Origin: Metallyticus violacea
Taxonomy: Eukaryota; Arthropoda; Insecta; Mantodea; Metallyticidae
DNA length: 64,000 nt
Direction of reading: 5' to 3'
Assembly (NCBI GenBank): GCA_030762175.1
Contig: CM060846.1
Location: 306,872,512 to 306,936,511, forward strand
The notes below the pieces were generated by a model. That model searched no databases. It was not told the DNA's origin and saw nothing but the letters and a program-made list of their open reading frames with translations. Of the stretch, positions 35,841-49,078 are shown piece by piece; within the stretch, counting starts at the first letter, position 1; the number at the start of each line of letters is the position of its first letter. Position numbers and translations under genes: made by a program.

Positions 35841-36183
35841 TATATTACCACTCCATTGTCAACAGCTTTGTAAGTGCAATACTTACATACAATAATATTT
35901 AACAAAAAAAACAATGCCTATATATATTTAATAAATTGTGGATTAACCAAGATCCTACACATTATGGAGACAAAGTGAGGGATGCATTAGTAATTGCACC
36001 ATTTTGCACATGCACTTTGTTACCATTGATGAATTAATTACTTCAATAAATATTTAGACATAATTTGCCTCTATCTTACCCACATTTAGTAGCAGAAACT
36101 GAAAGTGATGGCCATTTTTTCTAAGCCCACATGGCATTTTTCAAAGATCATTTTGTGACATTCACTGCAGCCCAGTTTCTATT

Positions 36184-36593
36184 TGTAAATTATATCTAAT
36201 CTGTCATCTAACACACTCTTATGCTTCACTTACTTTTAAATACGGTGGGGCCGGTTTTGAAGAGACATCCTCTCCATTTTCAACCAACTTGACAACTGGT
36301 ACGAGAAACTAACATCTATGAGAACCTGTGGTTCCGTCCTGGTGGTGTTTTTTTATAAACTGGAAATATGTATTATGAATTTCGACATTACAGGAGAATG
36401 TAATACAAATTTCCAGTTTATAAAAAAACACAACCAGGACGGAGCCACAGGTCCGCATAGACGTTAGTTTCTCGTAACCAGTCGTCAAGTTGGTTGAAGA
36501 TGGAGAGGATGTCTCTTCAAAACCGGCCCCACCGTATTTAAAAGTAAGTGAAGCATAAGAGTGTGTTAGATGACAGATTAGATATAATTTACA
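36184..36593 (+). mobile_element. PLE gamma-family end as a fold-back: two 191-bp arms, 27-bp spacer
   Basis: The arms 36184-36374 and 36402-36593 are inverted repeats at about 90-95% identity by eye. The spacer plus right arm encode MNFDITGE, QFIKKHNQDG and a TAG stop. These form the last part of the PLE endonuclease frame, and a hammerhead-like motif and gamma tail (GTAAGTGAAGC, TAAGAGTGTGT) follow. The left arm is the same 191 bases in reverse, so the RNA would form a hairpin of about 190 pairs. Confidence 0.8.
36494..36528 (+). ncRNA. Hammerhead-like motif in fold-back PLE
   Basis: TTGAAGA (core with one change), U, GGAGA / TCTCT stem II, then TCAAAACCGG where the other gamma copy has GAAACCGGT. 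The motif is repeated inverted at about 36246-36282. It is probably inactive. Confidence 0.4.
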
Positions 36594-36779
36594 TTTAACA
36601 AGCTTCACTGTGTGAGTTCCAACAGAATTTTTTTAAAAAGTGTTATTTTTCAAAAGTTCTTAAATGAATCAGCTTCTATTGTTTAATAATTACTATTCTT
36701 TATTTTCCAGAACCTCCATATATTATGCGTTGCTCTTGTAGATTCTTTCTTTAAAGTTTCCCTACAAATAAAATTTGTA

Positions 36780-37506
36780 CATATTAAAACCTGAAGATTG
36801 AACTAATGATCATTCCATTACTTAATACATTGTCCATTGCTTGCACGGAATTTAGTGTGGTGTGTGCCATTGCATCATCTTGCTGAAAGTATGAAAGCTC
36901 TCTCTCTTCTTTCTCAAGCAACTTGTCAACAGTAAGGGTTTAAGATATTATTCACATATCATTCTGAATTTACAATTTCATAAAAATATCAGTCCAATTA
37001 CTCTGCATTCACCATCTCCATGTCATATACCCACATTCACATAATAACAGGGAAACTCTGGCACTAAATATGGTTCTTAGTGTTCGAATGGAATACATTT
37101 TTAATATATACACTAAGGCGAAACAAAGTTTCATCATTCGTGATTAGAACAAAAATGTGTATATCTCCAGCACACAAAGATTGCAACATCCAATGAGAGA
37201 AGTTAGCAAGGTAACAGTGTACATTATTTAGCCCATGAAATCCTGAAACTTTGTATGGGCAAAATATAAGGGCTTTAAGCCCTTGTAACACTCAGTTCTT
37301 TGATATCCACATTTCTCTGCCAGCCTGTGGGAACAATTATGAGGTCTTACTTCAATTTTAGTATCTCTTTTGTGAGAACTTTTTACTGAGCACTTTCTTT
37401 TCTTTTTATAAAATGGAAACAATTTTTTGCCACCTCTATAAACAAATTGTAGATTACTGCTTTGATGGGGAGCAGACTCCAAAAATGTCTTCAAACTTTG
37501 TTGCAC
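36780..37506 (-). pseudogene. Tc1/mariner-superfamily (DUF4817-type) transposase pseudogene
   Basis: On the minus strand, a K-rich N-terminal relic (SHRLAEKCGYQRTECYKGLK) leads to ANFSHWMLQSLCAGDI. Next come ITNDETLFRLSGY-like ITNDETLFRLSVY, MWVYDMEMVNAE and VNSE-YVNNIL, then the second Asp block FQQDDAMAHTTLNSVQAM near 36850-36895. The order matches DUF4817-type transposases: DEaxFHLSGYVN, NSERY, FQQDGAxAHT. The third catalytic block was not found beyond 36780. Many frameshifts. Confidence 0.65.
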
Positions 37507-40500
37507 ATACTTGCCATACAGCTCCTTCCTAAGGGCTTAACAGTGAATGCCCTGTGCTCAACGATGTATTTAGTCATGAATATAACTTATAACTTTATTA
37601 TTACTGCCACCAAAGGCATTCCTTGCACTTCCAATCAGCTTAACCTTACATCTCATACATCATGTTATTGCAGATAATTTACATGAAATACCTCCAGACT
37701 ATTCTAGATGGAGGGAGGGAGTGGCAGACAGTATATTCATCACCAGTGTTCTTCTCATTTTGCCCATGAAATATGTGTAAACTCTTGGGGTGTTGCTATC
37801 AGCAATGATCTAATATTGATGGTCCAAGTAGTTTGGGAAACTCCAGAAGGTATAAGCATTATCCCTTATAGCACTGATGAGTCCATGTTTTTGAATTTCC
37901 AAATTTCGTAACATGGATTTCATAAATTTTAGAAAATAAGACACAGTTCTACAAATTAAATATCAATAAATATCAAAATATAAATGAAGGTACTTTGTTC
38001 TGTTTCATGTAGAAGTCTGCATATCTAGGTCAAGGTTAGAATTAAGAAGTAATCCATGTGCAAAAAATCCTTTCTTGGAATTACAACTAATGCCGTAAGC
38101 ACTGCACAAGGCAGGCATTGCTGTTAGTTCAAAGTATTGCAACAAATAATAAAATGCTGGAAACTCAGGTCATGATAAACATTATTAAAGTTATATGATT
38201 AATTTATAGAATTTAGCATGAGTTATAACCAGAAAACCAACAATAATGGTTGGTAATGAAGATATTCTAGTCGTGATTATTACTTGGATTTTTCCATTTC
38301 AAATAGTTCTGACACAAGCAAGTACAATGCTTTGAACCACAGCCCCCAGCAACAGAGAAACTGTCAGATCCTAAGACAACATACTTAGCAGGAGTCCGAG
38401 CAGACATAATTCACTGAATGTAGGTATTAAGACTATAAAAGCACATAATTTAAAACAGAGCTTCTGATGGCTTTAAAGCGGTAAAACCTAATAATCATTA
38501 TAACCAAAACCTCTGTGTCTCACAATATATGATATAAATTTTATATATAAAAATTCTAAGAACCTTACTTTTTATTCATGACACTGCCTTTATATTTATT
38601 TCTTGTTTTATTTATATATTGTTCTTCAGATAATATAAATGATATTGGACATATTCATATGATCATAGAAAATATGAATGAAATAATACTAAATACAATT
38701 TCTGATAATGGGTGCAAGATGTTAAAATATTTTTCATTACAATATATAAGAATAATGTATATATTGCTGGCAAGATATACTGTACACACAGGGATATGGG
38801 ATAAACAGATAGCTTTTGTTATAATGTATCAAAGTATATTATAGGGAATTAAAATAAGATAAATTGTTAAATTTTTTACTGAATATACAAAACAATTGAA
38901 TATCTCATGTCTCCAAATATGTTGGTAAGAAATTAACACCATTAAGAACTAGGGCTTAACTTGAACCTGTGTGCCAAATATAATTTTACAATGTAAACTG
39001 ATTCCCCCCCCCTCCCCCCAGGATAATGTGTGCGATACCAAATAATGTTACAGCCAGTTAAAATGCCATGAAATCCACTAATGCAACTCATAAACTTAAA
39101 CCTAATTTAAATACTACAATTTAAGAATGTTCAGATCTTAAAATATAACTCTTGGTCAGGTTAGGTATTTGCACAATTTTTTATTTAAGAAATTTGCCTT
39201 AGATATATGAATTGAACTCTCCGTATTTATATATACATATATAAATACTAAACACTATGAATATATCTGTCGTAACTACTTTTCACATCAACTATCATTT
39301 TAAACATATTAATTTATTTCTAAAAATAGTTTTCTCTTACTTCTTAACAGTTTTGCTTTTCTCTACCATGCAATATAATAATCAACTGATATATGTCACA
39401 TTTGCTCAAGGGACTGGATTGTAAACCTGTTCTAATTATATTTAGTGATGATTCAAGTCAGCAATTCATATATGGTTCCAAAATACATAATTTTCTATAA
39501 TGGGAGTATACTGGAATAATTTTGTTACAATATACCAGAATTAGTTACAAGCATTAAAGTTACATAAGTTATATGCACAGTGAAAGTTTCCTATAAGGAG
39601 TACAATATGCTAAAATATTTTTCTATATGACACACTAAAATGAATACAATGTAATAAAATAATATGGAAATTGAAGTATTTATCATTTTTATAAATTAAA
39701 TATATTTGTTTACTTTCGACTACTAAAAATTTACCGATTGATTGATTTTTTGGAACCTAACTTGAAGTACACTCTTGTGATATTTGTTGGAAATTACATG
39801 CATTAGTTTGTTTTGCTGACATTTATTATTAATCAACCAGTTTTGTAAATAAGTGCTGGTTTAATGTACTTTATATTTAATGTCATCTAGAATGGCACAA
39901 CGAAAGAATGTATTTGTACCATTATCTACAAACAAGATTGTGCTGATACACATTAAAGTTCTATGGAATATGATTAATGTATAATAAAAACAGTATTAGC
40001 CCTAAAAATTATTCTCTTTGAAACACAATTCTGTAAACTAAAAATTTATAATCCAACTAAAAATTGCCCAGAAGATTTTAACTGAATTAATAGTAACAGC
40101 GTGAAAGCCTAAAGAATTTAAGTACACTGTGTCCATTTGAGCCCAACTTGAGCCACTTGAGCCCAACATTTAAATTGGATATGAAAACATTACCACTCTT
40201 CTTATTTATAGTTTGTTAATTAGAATGTCACATTTTATTGTGTCAAATGTCTTAGATAAATCTATGAATAATCCTAAGGCTTAATCCCCATTATTTTTTG
40301 CATGCATTGTGTCAGTAGTGGTTCTTCAGACTCTAGATTAAGTATGAAGGTATTTCATAAAATCAAGTATTAGTCCAGGAAAGATGGAAAAAATGAAATT
40401 AAAATAATTGCAGATTTCACTTTATTATTGACAGCCACAAAGAAATGGGATTTTCACTAAAAGATTTCTTTCATGAAAACATTTATTGAGGACATTTATG

Positions 40501-42774
40501 GGGTTTGGAAAAAAAAGGGTTGGCAAGGCTCATCCGCTTCCTTAATATAAGAATTAACTACTTTATTTTATTTTCAGCTAATAACATAAAAATGATACAA
40601 ATTCTAACATAAAACATATATGGCTCAGAGACCTACATTATTATAAAGTAGCCATAAATCTTTCAGTTATTTAAAAAACAAATATGTTTTTTCTTCTAGC
40701 TATTAATCCTTATATAAACAAGGTATGATAATTAAAAATTAAAACATGAAAAAACCATAAGATAAAACTGCTTTTGAATGAGGTATGAGAATGAGGCATG
40801 TTCACAGAACATTTTAACTTCAAAAAATTGGTGGTCCCAACTTGAAAATAGTTTGAAACGTGCTGCATTATATTCCGTTAAATCTAAATAATGCTCCATT
40901 ACATATTTCCCCCCTCCCCCCAGAAACTACATTTCTCTTCTGTTATTACACTACTTGTTTCTAGGAACAACTTTAGCCTGTTACACATTAATATTCCAAT
41001 AATTTTCAAAACACAAATAAGAAAAAAGGCTCATTGTTATTTTATTTTGCAAATGAGCATGAGCATATCACAGATACACTAATCAAAATAATATGTTATC
41101 TTTTATTTATACTTAAATATTAAAAGACCAAAATGGCAATTCCAAAAATGAAATTGAAGATACTGGTATGATTTTTATGTCACTGACTAATAGGTTCTAC
41201 AATTATTAGTCATTGTGCCTATATATATGAATCTGCAGAATTCAAAACAAACAAAATTAAAGAAATATTAACAATTATTAAACTTCCACTGAATTACTGA
41301 GTGTCAAAAACCCACTTGATACCATTATGTTCAACATCCTCCTATTTATTACCTTTGAAACATTGTTGACTTTTAGATTTAAAATAATGCACCTATGATT
41401 GAGTTTTAAATTCATGTGTGAATAATTCATCACTTCAATTTTAGTGACACTGTAATATAATACAAAATTTTAGAGTTAGATGACCAGGTATGTTTATAAA
41501 CAATATGAACCAAAAATGTCCCATTTCCTAGTTCCTCAGCATAAAGAAGGGGTATCTATTCTATTGGCATGGGGTGAAATTCCTGATAAGGAATTATGCA
41601 TTAGTCGTTTAGTCGTGAGAAAATTTTCTCTACATAGGAATGCACACACGAACGGTCATTATAACCAAAAGTACATTACAAGAGAAAAACCAGGTGGTCA
41701 AATAACACATTTGCAATTTTTTAAGTACCACTTGGTTAGAACAACTAACCTCACACTCGATGCCAAGTGCTCTTTACTTACCTGAAGAGTTATGTTATAT
41801 ATTTAATATCACATGTTTGATAATCGATGAAAAAATATTGCATTGTATAGATCAATCTGTATTTAAATTTATGTCCTAATCCCTCACTTTTTGTTTACAC
41901 CTATTTATTCCGCCCCTTCACCATTTTTGTAGCATGAATAACAGGAGAAGATAACCAATGCGGTTCAAGTTTGGAGATTAGGGGTGTACAAAAATTCCTT
42001 CAAGTGACAAAATTCTTTTAAGAACTATTTATTAGTTAGTGTGTTGTTTTATTTCTGTTTCTTTATTTTAAAAAATTAAAATTATAGAAATAACAAATTG
42101 GTTCCACTTTCGATAAGATGCTAGAAAGGAGCGATTTATAAATCATGAGTTTGGAAAGAAGTAACTGCAAGCGAAGTTGGACAACGAATATGTTGTAATA
42201 GTACAGTCTAGAATTACTTGGGGCGCTGACTTACAAATAGAAATCAAACCTGTCCGAGTAAACTTTCGTTATAATTAGCATTTTTTTTTTTCAGCTTTCC
42301 TTTTTCGAAACATTATTACTAACGCCAAAACTATTTCACACCGCATTACTTTTTGAGAAACGAAAAAAAAGTCCTTATAAAATAATTAGATAAAGGACCT
42401 TGTTTTAATTAGTTACTAAATAAAAATGACTAGATAAACTTCCGCTTCAACATGACATTCCCATCACAACTGATTATCCAAATATACACCAAAATTTAAA
42501 TATACTTTTCTCTATTAAAATTTCTAATGTTTGCAGGCCTCAAAGTATAACACGTTAACATTGTGTTCTCCTTATTTAATAATAAACAATTAGCACTTAG
42601 AACCTTATAGGACTAATGTTTCAATGCTTCAGTTGAAACATTAACAAAATACATAAATGCATACAAACTGCATTCGATAGGAGTTTAAAATAGGCAGTTC
42701 ACCGTTTATTATACAATAATATTTTATATTTTCTAATCATTTATTTGATTTATGCAATACGAATTCGAATATTT
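37507..42774. other. Long stretch without recognised gene or named element
   Basis: AT-rich with C-rich runs at 39003-39019 and 40910-40921. Open frames of 60-101 codons (for example 37708, 38578, 41480 on plus) show no motif I recognise. The 101-codon frame at 41480-41785 is the most protein-like. A possible 5' noncoding exon of the kinase gene could lie here but cannot be identified by eye. Confidence 0.4.
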
Positions 42775-43200
42775 TAGTGGTCACAAAATGTTCCAATAGC
42801 ATATTCAGCCTTTTCAAAGTTAGCAATAAGTGCGTTAACTAAATTAACAAGGGCACTTTCAGTATCTTCACCTTTTCTATAATCCTGCCGGCTATTGTTA
42901 AAAAATATCAAAAAAATCAAAATATTCATTTAATTGCTTTAACATAACACATTGCATGATTTTACTACAAACAGGTATTAATGAAACTTGAAGATAGTTA
43001 CATTTTTCTCTGTCATTTTTCTTTCTTATAAAAAGATATAAATTTTGCTTTTATAAGATGGATGGGATAATTTCATCTTGCAAACAGCGATTTATACAAA
43101 ATATAATGGAGAACAATATAGTTAACTATTTGTTTTATAAAATTATTGGATGTGTCACATATATCTGCTATTGGAATTTTTCATTTTCGAAACAATTTCT
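42775..43200 (-). pseudogene. Non-LTR retrotransposon (Jockey/CR1-like LINE) reverse transcriptase fragment
   Basis: The minus strand reads, from high to low coordinates, NNFIKQIVNYIVL, YILYKSLFARWNYPIHLIKA, YLQVSLIPVCSKIMQCVM, LKQLNEYFDFFDI, and DYRKGEDTESALVNLVNALI with AEYAIGTFCD. These match the LINE RT series 'NYRPISLLPxFSKIxExxM', 'LNxYFxxxxxL', 'GFRKGRSTExAL' and the FxDLSKAFD approach. The fragment ends just before the catalytic FADD region. It has several frameshifts, and weaker similarity may continue to about 43345. Confidence 0.72.
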
Positions 43201-44400
43201 AATAGATCAGAAAGACTGTTTTTTTTATTTAAAGAGAGCAAGAGATGGATTAACATTTTCCATTAAACCCATCATTTTTTTGTGTAATGTCTCTAATGAC
43301 ATCCGTAAAATAACTACTAAAACGTACAGGTTGAACTGGAATCTTTAAGTTTTTGCAGTTTTAATTGTTTAGTATATTCTAAGCAGGTTTACTCTAATTG
43401 TCTCATAATTAAATGAAATTCCTACCAAAGATTACCTTTCCTTGATCCTTTTATTTATTTGTTTATTTACCTTAATAATATTTTTATAAAGTAGTTCTTT
43501 TTATCCTCTTTACAGCTGATCATCTTATAAATATCATTCAATGACATAAGATTTTACTTTAAACCAGACAATTCTTCGCGTGCAATTTATTATTATGTCC
43601 TCTGGATTGTGCCTGGGTAAAATATTTCATTTTAAAACGTTATTTACAATTATATCTAAAAACTTGTAAAACAGCCTTCTCCATTTTATACGGTATTATA
43701 TAAAATTGAATTGAGTCAATCATATTGATATTAGCTTTAAAATTAAATGTGTTAATATTAGTAATTACCTCTTAATAATTGCGTTATTTCTGATAACTTA
43801 TTATTAGTCAATAAGTTAAAATTGAAAAACAAGGCAGAATGGCCAGAATAGTAATAACAATTGTCTGCAATTTTAAACTGTTATCTGTTGTTAAAGTGCA
43901 AAAAATGTTGTCTAAATAAGTAGGTCGTCTAATAGAACTTTGTGATAAGCTATCTTATCGATTTAACAAATCTTTTAGTTATCCTCTATTTGGTGTCGTT
44001 GCTTGAAAGAAGCATAAATTTATCATGTGCTTTATACAAGAACTAGGCATCCAAACTAAAATTGCATTATGTTATTCTGCAGTAACATCTTCTTCCATTT
44101 CTGTCCATTGCTTTCTCTAGTATGGTAGGGTTTTTACCACGAGATGACATCGTTACATAAGGTTACTATGGCAATGTGAACAGCTAAGCATGGTGCTATA
44201 ATTTTATCGCTGTGTAGCGTGTGCGAAACGTGTGGTTTACAAATAATCCTTCGAGATTCTATTCATAAACATATAAAAGTAAGTTTGCACATAGAATATG
44301 CCTCGGTAGAACAGCTTTCATTGTTCAATGTATGAAAAAGCTGCTGCTTCTAAGCATTTTTGTTGGTAAATTAAAGCGTTGTTCTTACGTTAGGCGTACA
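43201..44400. other. Stretch without recognised gene
   Basis: AT-rich. A less AT-rich patch at about 44085-44260 has no identifiable function. Confidence 0.4.
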
Positions 44401-45580
44401 ATGAGTGTTTCTTTTACAAGAAACCGGTTAGCAAGGACCCTGCGAAATTTTACAGAAGGGGTATTATACTACCAGGAATTAACCCTATCTTGTCTGACAA
44501 TTCTGATCCAGAAATATTTGCAGATAATCGTGACGACGACACTGATTATACACCATTAATTCGGAATAACGACGGCCTGCTTGTCAAAATAGAGTCTGAT
44601 TCTGATTCAGATGATGATACATTGGAGTGCATGCACTATATATACCCACTGTCCCTTTAACAATCTCCAGCAATGTCGGTAATAGATATTAAAAGACGAA
44701 ACATTTAAGAGTATTCAAACGGATAAAACAGGACTTTGCCACATGCGCTGCAAGTGCCCCTTCCTTCTTTGGTGTTCAAGATAACATTCCTGTGGAATAA
44801 TTCAGATGATATTTTGACTCTGAATTAGTAAAAACAATTGTGGATGAAACTAACCTCTGCTCTGTGCATAAAACTACTGTTTCAGTCAATAAATAAAATG
44901 AAATTGGGCACATTTTATGCCGTCATATAATAATTACTGGACACATTCTACCAACAGTGAAAAAGTCACAGATATGTTCAATTTGAAATGCTTTCAGAAA
45001 CTATGTAGCTATCTGCATTTTGCAAACAACGAGAATGCAGAGAATTCTAGTGACAGACCCTGTAATATTGTATCTAGTAATAAATTGCCGTAAGCAATAG
45101 CAAGAAGCGGAATACTCAATTGATGAAATTATGGTTCCCTACAAGGGTACAAGACCTGGTAATCTCCACCAGTACATCCAGAATAAACAACAGAAATGGG
45201 CCTTCAACATTTTTGTGCGCGCAGGTGTGTCTGGGTAATCTATGAATTTTTGCCTGACATTAGTAAAGAAATACTGGATCTCTCTGACGAGGAGAAATCA
45301 TTTGGATTAGATGGTAAGGTTGTTATAATACTTTGCAGGACAATACCCAGGGGAGTGAACGCCAGAGTATATTTTGATGAATTTGTTGTACCCTGGATAT
45401 GAATGCGCATTTGAAATATCACAATATTGAATCACCGGGAATTCTAAGGAAGAATCCCATAAAGAACTGTCCAATGGAAGATGAAAAATATCTTCAGAAA
45501 TGTGGACGAGGTAGCTATGACTTCAGAATGGACACAATAGCAGATCTTATTGTAGTGCGACCAAATGCAATTAACTTGTG
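44401..45580 (+). pseudogene. piggyBac-like transposase pseudogene
   Basis: An N-terminal start, MSVSFTRNRLARTLRNF, is followed in another frame by an acidic segment (LSDNSDPEIFADNRDDDTD, SDSDSDDDT). Next come FDSELVKTIVDETN, FQKLCSYLHFANNEN-like text, and the DDE-domain block SIDEIMVPYKGTRPG with KQQKWAFNIFVRAG (45115-45225). CRTIPRGVNARVYFDEF (45325) and CGRGSYDFR plus IADLIVVRPN (45500-45570) complete the series. This is the piggyBac/PGBD order: acidic N-terminus, eTN block, sIDE block, vyfDNf block, RGsyd block. The C-terminal cysteine-rich region is missing because the frame runs into satellite DNA. Several stops and frameshifts are present. Confidence 0.75.
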
Positions 45581-47300
45581 ACTAATTTTAATTTGTCTTT
45601 TATTTTTAATTTTCAGTTTACTAAACACTAATACAATTTCCGAGAAGAGAATTATTATGTTTTACTACTGATAAATTTTTCATGTGTGTATATGCACATT
45701 TTCTACTATATAAGTCATTTGAGACCAAATACAGTTAATTTTTAACTCATATTTACTATACTGTTTTATTTATTAAGACAAAGCAATTTCCTCCAATGTG
45801 ATATTAGCCTTGATTCCTTTTTATTTATATTGTTATATATTTTCATTTGCCCATCTTCTGGTATCTAAGCCTTTTTAAGAGGATATACAGTTAATTTTTG
45901 GGTCAATATTATCAGGCTTTTTAATTCTAATATTCTAAATGCTACTAAGTTTTTTCTGACAATATGCTGATAAGAGTTATTCCATTTTGTAAATTTGCCT
46001 TTTTTATACATTTTTATTTTCTACTGTCTAAGCTATTTCCGGTTATATACAATTAATTTTTGGCTCACTTTTATCATAGATTTTGTTTAAAAGTTCCTAT
46101 TTTTGCCAATTTAACTCTCTCAAACAGATTATTAAATTTGTCTTCGTTTTGTAAACTTACCTTTATTATAACTATCTATCTTCTACTATCCAAGTGATTT
46201 CTGACACCTGCGTGGTCTTTTTGACTCACGTTTATTAAACTATTTATTATTAATTTCCTTTTTACTCCCAACTAAACTCTTTCATACAACATGCATTTAA
46301 GTTATACTACTATACTTCTCTTTGAAGCTTTAACTCAAACCATGTTTCTGTTACTGTTTAAGGTAATATCCCGTGGCGGTTGCCTTCTCGTAATTGTTGT
46401 AGATGCTCAGGAATTTCAGCCATTTTCGAATCATGTGTTGTTAATCTTTGACTTGCAATTATAATTTATTATTTTTATTTTCCTTTTTATTATTATTTCC
46501 GACATTATGGTATTAAGATTTAATCTTTTTTTTATAAATTTATCTTACTTTTATATTTGCCCATTTTTGTATTTTGGGCTATTACCCAAAAATCCAGTTA
46601 CTTTTTCGGTCACTTTTATAATACTTTTTGTTTATAATTTCCTTTTAACCTAATTTATTTCCGACAATATGATAGTATTTTTTACTCTCTTGTCAATTTA
46701 TATGTGTTTTTTTTTTTTGCACATCTTCTGTCATTTGCTCATTTTTGTATTTTGGGCTATTACCCAAAAATCCAGTTACTTTTTCGGTCCCTTTTATAAT
46801 ACTTTTTGTTTATAATTTCCTTTTAAACTACATTATTTCCGACAATATGATATTAATTTTTACTCTCTTGTTAATTTATGTGGTTTTTTTTGGCATATCG
46901 TCTGTCATTTGAGGCATTTCAACCATACGTAGTGAATTGTTTGCTCAATTTTATTGCAATATTTATTTTTAATTTCCTATTTATTAAATAAAATAAAACC
47001 ATGTCAACTATGTGCTATTACCCCTTACTGATTTTATTTATATTGCGATATAGTTATATTTGACTATCTTCTGCTTATATTTGCAATTTACGATAACACG
47101 TAGTTAATTTGTTACTCAACTTTTTATACTTTTTATTTCTAATTTCTTATCATCTACCAATTAAACTGTTACTGGCTTTAAGTTATTAAGTTTTATCCCT
47201 TTCTGAAAAAATATCTATTTTATATCTGCTTATCTTCCACTATCTAAGCCATTTCGGACCAAATGCGGATAACTTTTGGCTCACTTGTATTATATAATGC

Positions 47301-48540
47301 GAATTAATGTGAACAAGGAGTTAAATTTACTTTTATAAGTTATTCAGTGCTAATAACAGATTCCCTCCAATTCTACACTGCATTATTGACACCCATTCTT
47401 GAGATAGTTAGTTGTAGCTATTACTTTTATTGGCTGTATTGGAAGTTAAGCAATTTCCTTGTGTTTCTAGCTGTTTAAACATTTTATTTAGAAATCATTT
47501 TTTTTTTTTCATAAGGGATATCACAACCAAGAAGAGAAGTAAGGTCACAACCCTCCATGGATCTAGTACTATGACTCAGAGACAGATAGCAGCTGAATTT
47601 AATGTAAATTTTGGTGCTGTTAATAATATCTCGTAATTGGAAGGAAAATGAGATTGGGTCAATTTCATCTCAAGGTAAAGAACAATGTGACCGAAAACGA
47701 AAAAATCCAGATAAGATGGTTCCTATCTAATCAGAACCAGCAGAACTAATCCTGAAAATAACAGTTTTGATTTACCAAAAGATTTGGAGCCTGCAGGGGT
47801 GCAAATCGATGCTTCAGCAGTGCTTAGGAGGCTTCTAAAAGATGGAAGGAAAGCTCGAAGAGAGGTCAGAAAACAGCTATTGACGTGTCCTAAGAAGAAA
47901 AGGAGATTGGCATGGACTGGAAAGATCAGAACTGGACACAAGAAGAGTGGAGAAGGGTCCTATTTTCTGATGAAGTGCAGGTGTTGAACAGCTCTCATGT
48001 AAGGAGAAGCGATGGAGAGGAAATCTCGTCGAAGCACATCAAGTAGACGATAAAGTTTCCACAAAAGAAGATATTTTGGTGCTGTTTTGCATTCACAGGA
48101 ACTAAATGTATGATTCCTATTGACGGAATGATGAACAGCGATTTTAGAGAAAATAGCCACTCCAGAACAGAAGAGATTGGCAGAGGAACTAAAAATGGAT
48201 TGAAAACGCGAATTTCCAGCCGGACATTACCCCATATCATGCATTGAAGAATGTTAAAGACTTCATGGTGAAAAATGGTTTTCAGTGCTTGGACTGGCCT
48301 GAAAATTCACCAGTTCTCAACCCAATAGAGGAAAAAATGGTTTGCACTACCAACGAAAAGATTGTTTATGCTGTGATGAAAATGTGGTTTCATGAACCAG
48401 AAGTAAGTGAAATATGTAAGAAAATCGTTGACTTAATGCCCAAAACGAGTTAAAATGATATTTAAGGCCAAGAATAGACACATTAAATATTAAAACACTG
48501 TTTAGTAAAAAGTAATGTTAACATTTTGGAAATTGTAATA
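47301..48540 (+). mobile_element. Tc1-like transposon copy 1, truncated at both ends, in satellite
   Basis: It shares about 1.2 kb with copy 2 at 61872-63148. Transposase text: KVTTLHGSSTMTQRQIAAEF (helix-turn-helix), LEPAGVQIDASAVLRRLLKD, MDWKDQNWTQEEWRRVLFSD (first catalytic Asp block in copy 2's equivalent frame), FWCCFAFTGTKCMIPIDGM, TPYHALKNVKDFMVKNG, and WPENSPVLNPIEEKMV (final catalytic Glu block). Frameshifts after NNIS and at the AW/DW junction, and a TAA in PI-TAA, break the gene. The outer terminal repeats are missing: the left starts at GAATTAATGTGAAC and the right stops before the TIR. Confidence 0.85.
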
Positions 48541-49010
48541 GGAAATTTTAATGCCCTTTTTAATACCAACTAAACCTTTTCCGCCAATATGCCATTAAGT
48601 TTTGCTCTCTTATGTAAATTTACTTTGATTTATTTATTTCCATCTTCTGCTTTCTAAGCCATTTCCGACCAAATGCTGTTTAATTTTGGCTCAAGGCTAT
48701 TATACTATTTACTTTAAGTATCTACTAAACGTTAAAGAATTTCTGACAATGTGCAATTATTTTTATGAGATATTTTTTCCAAAAATATCTCATTTTCACA
48801 TTTTCCTATCTTCTGCAATCTGAGCCATTTCCGACTAATGCATTTACCTTTGATTAAGATTTATTATATTTTTATTCCTAGTTTCCTGTCTATTAATAAC
48901 TATACTCTTTCCAACACAATAAGCTATTAATGTTTACTCGTTTTTGTTAATTATCTTAATATTCCCTATTTGCCTATCTTCTAATGTCTGAGCCATTTCC
49001 GAACATGTGC

Positions 49011-49078
49011 TTTTTTTTTTTTTTTTTTAATGGTGTTTAACGTTCGTTTTTACTACTGAGGCAGCACAGGCGGGCCAC
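49011..49078 (-). mobile_element. SINE-B 3'-end module, minus strand
   Basis: The reverse complement has GTGCTGCCTCAGTAGTAAAA, then GTTAAACACCATT and about 18 A. It is inserted in the satellite array. Confidence 0.75.

Noticed and set aside
37708..37911. 67-codon frame with HHQCSSHFAHEICVNSWGV, faintly like a transposase second-Asp block
   Set aside because: The downstream SPD-type block could not be matched and no neighbours support it.
47723..48240. Minus-strand frames of 66-81 codons over the Tc1-like copy (and the equivalents at 62308-62819)
   Set aside because: Shadows of the transposase gene on the opposite strand.
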